NCBI GenBank assembly: GCA_021793715.1
Contig: JAJYSF010000091.1
Coordinates: forward strand, 1-5,421
Length of the DNA: 5,421 nt
DNA from: Actinomycetes bacterium
GTDB lineage: Bacteria; Actinomycetota; Actinomycetes; Actinomycetales; Microbacteriaceae
Direction: 5' to 3'
Both the position numbers and the translations under genes were made by a program. Numbering within the stretch: the first letter of the stretch is position 1; each line of letters starts with the position of its first letter. Below are positions 1 through 5,421 of the stretch, in pieces. Below the pieces are notes generated by a model, which saw nothing but the letters and a program-made list of their open reading frames with translations, made no database searches and had not been told where the DNA came from.

Positions 1-2247
1 CTCGTTCATCAGCAGGCGCTGCGCGTCGGCGCCGAGGTCCCCGAGCAGCAGCGTCCGCGGCACCTCTCCTCCGCCGACCTCGAGCACGAGGCTCGTGTCG
101 TTACCCGGCGGGAACGCGCGTGTCTTGCGCGCCGGCCACAGGATCCGCCACGTCGCTTCCCCGAGCTGGCCGTGCATGCCGGCGTACCCCGCGCGCACCT
201 GGTCGGCGGCGGCGAAAGCGGGATCGAGCTGGGCCGTCTGCTCCGCCGGCCCGTGCACGATCGTGCCGACGCGGCCGTCCAGTGCGGGAATGCCGGAGGC
301 ATGATCGGCATCGAAGTGCGTGACGAACGCGACGTCTATGCTGTCGACCCCGAGCCGCGTCAGGCACTGCTCGAGAGCCGCGACGTCGGGCCCGGCGTCG
401 ACGAGCGCGACCCGGCCCTCCGACCGGATCACGATCGCGTCGCCCTGGCCCACGTCGCACAGCGCGATGCTCCACTCGCGGGGCGTCGTGAGCGGAGCCG
501 CGATTCCTCCGAGTGCCGCCGTTCCCGCGCCGACGCCGACGAGCAGCGCGACCGCTGCCGCGCTGAGCCGCTGCACCGCAATGATGAGTCGGCGCACTCG
601 CGGGCGCGACCGCGATCCGGGTCGCGCGACGGGGATCCCCGTGATCACGACCGTGACGAGAGCACCGACGAGCGCCAGCGTCACTCCCCCGAGCGCACCT
701 TCCCACCAGCCGAGACGCGCGGCGGGCAGGGCGGCGAATGTCTCCGCGGTTCGCGCGACCCACGCCGAGGGCAGCCACGCGAGCGCGGCCGTGCCCGAGG
801 CCACCAGCGGCAGAGGCTGCGCCAGACAGGCGATGAGACCGAGCACCGTGGCCGGCGGCGCGGCGGGACCGGCCACGATGTTCGCGACGACGCCGTAGAG
901 CGCGACCTCGGAAGCAAAGAGCACGATGATCGGGCCGCAGACCAGCTGGGCCGCGAGCGGAACCGCGATCGCGAGCGCGACGACACGGGGCATCCACCGC
1001 TCGAGACCGCGCGCGAGAGGCGGCGTCAGAAGCAGAAGCGCCCCCGTGGCACTCGCGGAGAGCAGGAAGCCGTAGGAGGCCGCGAGCCACGGATCCGTCG
1101 CGAGCAGCACGACGACGGCGAGCGACAGCACCGCGACGCCGGATCCCCGTCGCCCGAGCAGCAGCGCGAGCATCGCGATGGCCGACATGGTCGCCGCGCG
1201 GATGACGCTTGCCTCCGGCGTGACGAGCAGCACGAACATCCCCAGTACCGCCAGGGCGATCACGACTCGGGTGCGCCGTCCCGCTCCGCACGCGGCGCTC
1301 GCACCGAACGCCAGGCCGACCACGAGGGCGCAGTTGCTGCCGGAGACGGCGGTCAGATGACTCAGGGAGGAGGCCTTCATCGCGGCGTCCAGTTCCGGCG
1401 TCACAGCGCTCGTCTCTCCCACCGAGAGCCCCGGAAGCAGATCGCCTCCCGGCCCGGGGAGAGAGGTGGAGACGTCAGCCACGAAGCCGCGACGCAGGGA
1501 GCTCGCGACGGCGAAGACGTGCGCCGGCGGGTCCGCGACGCTCACCTCGTCGGCGAACACCGTCACGACGGCCGCCTCTCCCGGATCCGATGCCTCGGCT
1601 TCGCCGGTGATGACGACGCGTGCGCCGAGGTCGAGGCCGGCGGGCGGATCATCGCCGCGCCACTGGACCGTGACGGGTGCCTCGCCCGCGGACGTGCGGA
1701 CGGTCCCCGCGAACCGCGTGCCCCACGGTGTCTGCTCGACCTTCGTCGTGACCTCCACGACGACCTCGACCGCGGCGGTGTCGAGAGCATGGCGTGCGGC
1801 CTCGCGCTCCGGCTGCGCCGCGGCGACGTGCCCCGCGACCGTGCCCACCGCCGCGCACGCGACCGCGGCAAGAGCGGCGCGCGACGCGACGCCGTGCCGC
1901 GGACACCTGCCCGATCCGCGGTACGAATCGGGCGAACGGATCCGCGGTTGAGGAGATTCTCCGCGGTTCAGATGCGCGCGAGGCGCGCGCACGCGCCGGA
2001 CGCCCGCCCGTCTGACGCGTGGGCGTGGCCCCAGGTGACCGCGGTGCCGGTTCGCGAAGACGAGGAGCCCCGCCGCGCATGCCCACGCGACGCCAGCGAT
2101 GGCGAACGCGGTGTCCGGCCACAGGATCGACGCGAGGGCCCCCGCCCAGGTCGCGATCGCCACCGGCAGGAGCCGCAGGTCGCGCGATGCGGGAAGCCGC
2201 GACGCTCGGCCCTCGGCGCCTGTCCCCCGCGCTGCCGGCGCGCTCAC
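1..2247 (-). CDS. comEC: ComEC/Rec2 competence DNA-uptake channel, partial (C-terminal end beyond the window)
   Basis: Inner-membrane protein that passes single-stranded DNA into the cell, with a metallo-beta-lactamase-like domain thought to degrade the other strand. The frame opens at GTG 2247 (GTGA overlap with the comEA stop, AGGTG upstream) and has no stop for 749 codons to the left edge. Likely only a few dozen C-terminal residues are missing. Domains in order: helices at about 26-43 and 46-65, an Arg-rich linker at 67-123, a helix at about 124-144, and a soluble DUF4131/OB-like stretch at about 150-255. The competence core follows, with LLPGLSVGETSAV from 270, HLTAVSGSN at 297-305, ASVIRA at 346-351 and many further helices to about 590. 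The metallo-beta-lactamase domain has DVGQGDA at 598-604, LVDAGPD, THFDADH at 643-649, NDTSLVL at 716-722 and LLLGD at 733-737. All hallmark motifs are present. HxDxDH in place of HxHxDH is, as I recall, usual for ComEC. The linker is the odd part. Confidence 0.96.
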   Translation of the reverse strand, partial: MSAPAARGTGAEGRASRLPASRDLRLLPVAIATWAGALASILWPDTAFAIAGVAWACAAGLLVFANRHRGHLGPRPRVRRAGVRRVRAPRAHLNRGESPQPRIRSPDSYRGSGRCPRHGVASRAALAAVACAAVGTVAGHVAAAQPEREAARHALDTAAVEVVVEVTTKVEQTPWGTRFAGTVRTSAGEAPVTVQWRGDDPPAGLDLGARVVITGEAEASDPGEAAVVTVFADEVSVADPPAHVFAVASSLRRGFVADVSTSLPGPGGDLLPGLSVGETSAVTPELDAAMKASSLSHLTAVSGSNCALVVGLAFGASAACGAGRRTRVVIALAVLGMFVLLVTPEASVIRAATMSAIAMLALLLGRRGSGVAVLSLAVVVLLATDPWLAASYGFLLSASATGALLLLTPPLARGLERWMPRVVALAIAVPLAAQLVCGPIIVLFASEVALYGVVANIVAGPAAPPATVLGLIACLAQPLPLVASGTAALAWLPSAWVARTAETFAALPAARLGWWEGALGGVTLALVGALVTVVITGIPVARPGSRSRPRVRRLIIAVQRLSAAAVALLVGVGAGTAALGGIAAPLTTPREWSIALCDVGQGDAIVIRSEGRVALVDAGPDVAALEQCLTRLGVDSIDVAFVTHFDADHASGIPALDGRVGTIVHGPAEQTAQLDPAFAAADQVRAGYAGMHGQLGEATWRILWPARKTRAFPPGNDTSLVLEVGGGEVPRTLLLGDLGADAQRLLMNE
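1909..1933. repeat. 7-bp inverted repeat inside comEC
   Basis: GCCCGAT at 1909-1915 pairs perfectly with ATCGGGC at 1927-1933 across an 11-base loop. It lies in the Arg-rich linker part of comEC, where third-position G/C bias drops. It could form a hairpin in the mRNA or be a remnant of an inserted repeat. No known repeat family was recognised. Confidence 0.4.
1915..1968. repeat. Three direct copies of TCCGCGGT inside comEC
   Basis: TCCGCGGT occurs at 1915-1922, 1941-1948 and 1960-1967. The last two copies extend to TCCGCGGTT (1941-1949 and 1960-1968). Spacing is 26 and 19 bases, not a multiple of three in either case, so the repeats do not encode a repeated peptide in the comEC frame. Each copy holds the palindrome CCGCGG. 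The cluster coincides with the off-trend codon stretch of the linker. Chance is possible in DNA of this composition. Confidence 0.4.
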
Positions 2248-2846
2248 ACCGTCACCTGCTCGCGCACCGATTCCAAGACGCTCGGGCCAATCCCCGAGAC
2301 CGCGAGCAGGTCCTCCACGGATCCGAACGGTCCCTCGGTCTCGCGCCAGTCGATGATGCGCGATGCGAGCGCCGGGCCGATCCCCGTGAGCGACTCGAGG
2401 GTCGCGGCGTCTGCGGTGTTGAGGTCGATCAGGGGTGATGCGTCCGGGCCGGGAACCGAGGGTTCCTCTCCCTCACGCGGCACGACGAGCTGTTCACCAT
2501 CCGTCACGGGCCGTGCGAGGTTGACGCCTTCCCCGGCCGCGTCGTCGGTCAGACCACCCGCCGCCGATACGGCGTCGATCACGCGTGCATCGGCGGCGAC
2601 GACGTAGAGCCCCGGACGCTCGACGGCGCCGGACACATGGATATACAACTCCCCCGTGACAGCAGCCGACGCCGGGGGGTCGGTGACAATCGGCTCGCGC
2701 GGAACGGGCTGCGCGGGAGCTGCCGCCGACCGCCAGATCCCGATGCCCACCGTCGCCGCGAGGGCCACGAGCACGAGGACGATCGCCGCCCCCACTCCCA
2801 GCCGCGCGCGCGGGGATGCGCGCCGGTAGGCATCGAGATCCGACAT
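2244..2846 (-). CDS. comEA: ComEA-family membrane-anchored DNA receptor (SLBB + helix-hairpin-helix)
   Basis: A 200-residue protein that binds incoming double-stranded DNA outside the membrane and delivers it to the ComEC channel during natural transformation (known role of the family). A short positively charged N-terminus (RRASPRAR) is followed by one membrane helix at about 16-38. This orients the rest outward, through a Pro/Ala-rich linker to about residue 63. An SLBB domain spans about 65-123 (GELYIHVSGAVERPGLY onward). A second acidic/Pro linker leads to a C-terminal pair of helix-hairpin-helix motifs at 139-200, with LNTA at 142-145 and two GIGP hairpins at 155-158 and 185-188, the sequence-independent DNA-binding signature. 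The ATG is fixed by an in-frame TAA 12 bases upstream. Length and domain order are normal for Gram-positive ComEA. The gene overlaps comEC by 4 bases and probably has its own leaderless promoter. Confidence 0.96.
   Translation of the reverse strand: MSDLDAYRRASPRARLGVGAAIVLVLVALAATVGIGIWRSAAAPAQPVPREPIVTDPPASAAVTGELYIHVSGAVERPGLYVVAADARVIDAVSAAGGLTDDAAGEGVNLARPVTDGEQLVVPREGEEPSVPGPDASPLIDLNTADAATLESLTGIGPALASRIIDWRETEGPFGSVEDLLAVSGIGPSVLESVREQVTV
2253..2257 (-). promoter_or_regulatory. Ribosome-binding site for comEC inside the end of comEA
   Basis: AGGTG on the minus strand ends five bases before the comEC GTG at 2247. This spacing supports that start. Together with the GTGA start/stop overlap it suggests that comEC translation is coupled to termination on comEA. 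The match to the anti-Shine-Dalgarno sequence is only partial. Confidence 0.5.
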
Positions 2847-2852
2847 GTCGCG

Positions 2853-2858
2853 AGGTTA
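2853..2858 (-). promoter_or_regulatory. Candidate -10 box for a leaderless comEA transcript
   Basis: On the minus strand TAACCT fits the actinobacterial -10 consensus TANNNT. It is followed by exactly six bases (CGCGAC) and then the comEA ATG, so a start at the usual distance would make the A of ATG the first base of the mRNA. There is no Shine-Dalgarno-like sequence in front of the ATG, which agrees with leaderless translation, common in actinobacteria. The first three bases of the box, TAA at 2858-2856, are also an in-frame stop, so the coding frame cannot extend upstream. The -35 region is not recognisable. Confidence 0.55.
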
Positions 2859-2866
2859 GGCACCGA

Positions 2867-2880
2867 CCGCGCACGCGCGG
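2867..2880. repeat. Perfect palindromic repeat CCGCGC-AC-GCGCGG upstream of comEA
   Basis: Two 6-bp arms are separated by 2 bases, lying 21-34 bases upstream of the comEA ATG. The repeat covers the place where a -35 element would fall for the -10 box at 2858-2853. No TTGACA-like sequence is visible there. The palindrome could be an operator half-site pair or a chance structure in G+C-rich DNA. The rest of the 123-bp leuS-comEA gap shows nothing else beyond a weak GCAG/CTGC pair at 2914-2925. Confidence 0.3.
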
Positions 2881-2952
2881 GGGCGCTCGCTCCCGGATCC
2901 TCAGAGAACGGGTGCAGATCTCTGCTTGTGGACGAGTCGACCCCGTGGCGAC

Positions 2953-2970
2953 ACGCGCGGGGCGGCGCGT
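2953..2970 (-). terminator. Short G+C-rich inverted repeat right after the leuS stop; possible terminator
   Basis: On the minus strand the sequence ACGCGC-CGCCCC-GCGCGT forms a perfect 6-bp stem with a 6-base loop. It begins at the last A of the leuS TAA codon. An overlapping alternative pairs CCCCG with CGGGG slightly further on. There is no T-run after either stem, so this is not a classical intrinsic terminator. Actinobacterial terminators often lack the T-run, which keeps the call possible, but G+C-rich DNA produces such stems by chance. The adjacent comEA promoter candidate fits leuS transcription ending about here. Confidence 0.3.
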
Positions 2971-5421
2971 TACTTCACGACGAGACTGACGATCTTCGGC
3001 GCGCGCACGATCGCCTTGACGATCTGTCCGTCGCCGACGAAGCGCTGCACCTTCTCGTCCGCGCGAGCGAGCTGCTCGAGCTCGTCGGAATCGATCGTCG
3101 CCGAGACCTCGAGCTGGGAGCGGACCTTGCCGTTGACCTGCACGACCGCCGTGACGGTGTCCTCGACGAGCAGTGCGGGATCCGCCTCACGCCACCGCAC
3201 CAGCCCGACCGACGGTTCGAAGCCGAGCGTCTGCCACAGCTCCTCTGCGGTGTGAGGCGCGAACAGATCCAGCACGACCGCGACCGTCTCAACAGCCTCG
3301 CGCACGGCCGGATCCGCTCCGCCCGCGCCCTGGTCGATCGTCTTCCGGATCGCATTGACGAGCTCCATCAGCCGCGCGACGACGACGTTGAACTTCGTCT
3401 GCTCGACCATGCCCGGCGCATCGGCCAGCACGCGGTGCGTGACGCGTCGGAGCGTCTCGTCACCCGTCGAGAAGTCGACGCCCGGAACGCTCGTGACGTC
3501 CTCGGCGGCGCGCATCGCCCGCGCGAGGAACTTCTTCGCACCCGCGGTATGCACGTCCTTCCAGTCCTTGTCGTCCTCCACGGGACCGGCGAATGCGAGC
3601 GCGACCCGCACCGCGTCGGATCCGTGCTCGTCGAGCTGCTCGGACACCGAGACGAGATTGCCCTTCGACTTCGACATCTTCGCCCCGTCGAGGAGCACCA
3701 TGCCCTGGTTGATCAGGCTCGAGAACGGCTCCGTGAAGTCGACGAGGCCCATGTCGAACAGCACCTTGGTGATGAACCGCGCGTACAGCAGGTGCAGGAT
3801 CGCGTGCTCGACGCCGCCGATGTATGTGTCGACCGGCGCCCAGCGTCGCGCCTCGGCCGGATCGAACGCCATCGTCTCGTCATTCGCAGACAGGAAGCGC
3901 AGGAAGTACCACGAGCTGTCGACGAAGGTGTCCATCGTGTCGGGGTCGCGGCGCGCCGGCTCGCCGGAGGCCGTGGTGGTCGTGACCCACTCGGCCGCGC
4001 CGCCGAGCGGCGAGGTGCCCTTCGGCGTGAGGTCGATGTCCTTGGCCACGGGGAGGGTCACCGGGAGCTGGTCCGCCGGAACCTTCTCGATGCGGCCGTC
4101 CTCGGTGTGCACCATCGGGATCGGCGTGCCCCAGAAACGCTGGCGAGAGATGAGCCAGTCGCGCAGGCGGAACTGCTTCGCGGCGCGGCCCGCGCCCTTG
4201 GCCTCGAGGATCTCGGTGACCCGCGCGATGGCGTTGCGCTTCGACAGGCCGTCGATCTCGCCCGAGTTGATCATCCGACCCTCGCCCGCGAGCGCCTCAC
4301 CCGTCACGGCGGGGTCAGGCAGCGGATCCGGGTCGATCGTCGTGCCGTCGGCGTCGGTCTCGATGACGGGAACGACGCCGGTGACGGAAGCAGTCGTGTC
4401 GACGACGACGCGCACCGGGAGGTCGAAGGTGCGCGCGAAGTCGAGGTCGCGCTGGTCGTGGGCGGGGACGGCCATGACGGCGCCGTGTCCGTAGTCGGCG
4501 AGCACGTAGTCGGCCGCCCAGATCGGCAGCCGCTCGCCGTTGACGGGGTTGATCGCGAAGCGGTCGAGCGGAACGCCCGTCTTCTCCCGATCGACGGACT
4601 GCCGCTCGATCTCGGTCTGCTTCTGCGTTCGCGTCAGGTACTCGTCGAACCGCGCCTTCGTCTCGGGCGACGCGTCGGCGACCAGCTCAGCGGCGAGGTC
4701 GCTGTCGGGTGCGACCACCATGAACGTCGCGCCGTACAGCGTGTCCGGACGCGTGGAGAACACCGTCACCGGCTCGGCACGGCCCTCGATGACGAAGTCG
4801 ATGTCGGCGCCGATCGAACGGCCGATCCAGTTGCGCTGCATCTGCAGCACCTTGCTCGGCCATGCACCCTCGAGCTGGTTGAGGTCGTCGAGCAAGCGGT
4901 CGGCGTAGTCGGTGATTTTGAAGTACCACTGCGTCAGCTTGCGCTTGATGACCGTGGCACCGCAGCGCTCGCACTCGCCGTCGACGACCTGCTCGTTCGC
5001 GAGCACCGTCTGGTCGTTCGGGCACCAGTTGACCGGGCTCTCCTTGCGATAGGCGAGGTCTCGGTCGTACAGCTGCTGGAACAGCCACTGGTTCCACTCG
5101 TAGTATTCGGGATCCGACGTGTGCAACACGCGCGACCAGTCGAACGACGATCCGTAGCGCTTCAGGCTCGCGCGCTGCTGCGCGATGTTGTCGTACGTCC
5201 ACTCGCGGGGGTCCGCACCGCGCTGGATCGCCGCGTTCTCAGCCGGCAGACCGAACGAATCCCAGCCGATCGGATGCAGCACGTTGTAACCACGATGACG
5301 CCAGAACCGCGCCACGATGTCGCTGTACAGGTAATTCTCGGCGTGGCCCATGTGCATGTCGCCCGAGGGGTACGGGAACATCGCCAGCACGTACTTGCGC
5401 GGCCGGTCGTCGGCGGATCCG
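2970..5421 (-). CDS. leuS: Leucyl-tRNA synthetase, partial (N-terminal end beyond the window)
   Basis: Cytoplasmic class I synthetase that charges tRNA-Leu with leucine using ATP (EC 6.1.1.4). The frame is open to the right edge, giving 816 codons and a TAA stop at 2972-2970. A GTG at 5390 is not the start: the upstream codons read [10 protein letters not shown] and join it in the family signature [12 protein letters not shown], so an estimated 40-50 N-terminal residues are missing. Using window residue numbers, the ATP-binding HIGH motif is HMGH at 23-26 (5343-5354). A Cys cluster is at 133, 150 and 153. The CP1 editing domain carries TRPDT at 223-227 and AVPAHDQRD at 317-325, whose Asp322 matches the conserved editing aspartate. 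Next come [24 protein letters not shown] and KMSKS at 581-585 (3666-3680). The C-terminus has the anticodon-binding and C-terminal domains and ends PKIVSLVVK. The gene looks intact. One oddity is a longer acidic loop in CP1 (4290-4400). Confidence 0.98.
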   Translation of the reverse strand, partial: GSADDRPRKYVLAMFPYPSGDMHMGHAENYLYSDIVARFWRHRGYNVLHPIGWDSFGLPAENAAIQRGADPREWTYDNIAQQRASLKRYGSSFDWSRVLHTSDPEYYEWNQWLFQQLYDRDLAYRKESPVNWCPNDQTVLANEQVVDGECERCGATVIKRKLTQWYFKITDYADRLLDDLNQLEGAWPSKVLQMQRNWIGRSIGADIDFVIEGRAEPVTVFSTRPDTLYGATFMVVAPDSDLAAELVADASPETKARFDEYLTRTQKQTEIERQSVDREKTGVPLDRFAINPVNGERLPIWAADYVLADYGHGAVMAVPAHDQRDLDFARTFDLPVRVVVDTTASVTGVVPVIETDADGTTIDPDPLPDPAVTGEALAGEGRMINSGEIDGLSKRNAIARVTEILEAKGAGRAAKQFRLRDWLISRQRFWGTPIPMVHTEDGRIEKVPADQLPVTLPVAKDIDLTPKGTSPLGGAAEWVTTTTASGEPARRDPDTMDTFVDSSWYFLRFLSANDETMAFDPAEARRWAPVDTYIGGVEHAILHLLYARFITKVLFDMGLVDFTEPFSSLINQGMVLLDGAKMSKSKGNLVSVSEQLDEHGSDAVRVALAFAGPVEDDKDWKDVHTAGAKKFLARAMRAAEDVTSVPGVDFSTGDETLRRVTHRVLADAPGMVEQTKFNVVVARLMELVNAIRKTIDQGAGGADPAVREAVETVAVVLDLFAPHTAEELWQTLGFEPSVGLVRWREADPALLVEDTVTAVVQVNGKVRSQLEVSATIDSDELEQLARADEKVQRFVGDGQIVKAIVRAPKIVSLVVK

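Noticed and set aside
101..1291. 396-codon minus-strand frame
   Set aside because: It is a shifted reading of comEC. It gives an Arg/Ala/Gly-rich product with no recognisable motif, whereas the comEC frame carries helices and the metallo-beta-lactamase signatures.
1879..2049. Sequencing frameshift pair as the cause of the ComEC Arg-rich linker
   Set aside because: The neighbouring minus-strand frames through this stretch also give no membrane helix or ComEC-like sequence, and hydrophobic ComEC sequence resumes in the same frame on both sides. A frameshift pair is not supported, although it cannot be fully excluded.
172..2607. 811-codon open frame on the plus strand opposite comEC and part of comEA
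   Set aside because: Its codons are in exact register with comEC codons, so its stops would need TTA, CTA or TCA in comEC, which such high-GC genes rarely use. The product is an implausible Arg/Asp/Glu/His-rich polymer with no domains, while the minus strand gives a full ComEC.
2914..2925. GCAG-ATCT-CTGC inverted repeat in the leuS-comEA gap as a terminator
   Set aside because: The stem is only 4 bp, with no extension and no T-run; too weak to call.
2847..2969. LexA/SOS-type operator upstream of comEA
   Set aside because: No TCGAAC-N4-GTTCG-like palindrome is present in the gap.
3355..4494. 379-codon plus-strand frame opposite leuS
   Set aside because: A Ser/Thr/Arg-rich shadow of leuS with no recognisable domain. 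The leuS frame contains all expected synthetase motifs.
5388..5390. GTG as the leuS start
   Set aside because: The frame stays open upstream to the edge and encodes RPRKY just before it, which continues the conserved [12 protein letters not shown] signature. The true start is outside the window.

Overview
The window is about 70% G+C with strongly G/C-biased third codon positions. All three real genes lie on the minus strand. The protein sequences and gene content (leuS, then comEA, then comEC) suggest a high-GC actinobacterium, most likely of the Microbacteriaceae (Microbacterium-like). That placement rests on family knowledge and was not tested by a search.

Layout in the direction of transcription, from right to left: leuS, lacking only its first few dozen codons, runs from the right edge to 2970. 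A 123-bp gap (2847-2969) holds two short G+C-rich inverted repeats and a good candidate -10 box placed exactly for a leaderless comEA mRNA. comEA (2846-2244) encodes a one-helix membrane-anchored DNA receptor. comEC begins at a GTG at 2247 that overlaps the comEA stop codon by 4 bases (GTGA). It stays open for 749 codons to the left edge, so its C-terminal end is missing. comEC is easy to overlook: it has a GTG start, it has no stop in the window, and a longer spurious reading frame lies on the opposite strand.

ComEA and ComEC are the double-stranded-DNA receptor and the inner-membrane single-strand channel of the natural-transformation uptake machine. Here they form a translationally coupled pair. 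LeuS is a housekeeping leucyl-tRNA synthetase that is simply a neighbour. Both com genes look intact, with their key motifs present.

No undescribed system is evident. The points most worth a second look are an Arg-rich linker of about 57 residues in the N-terminal part of ComEC, with off-trend codons and short repeats; the leaderless promoter arrangement of comEA; and an excess of GGATCC/CGGATCCG. No tRNA, rRNA, CRISPR array, insertion sequence or phage feature was seen.
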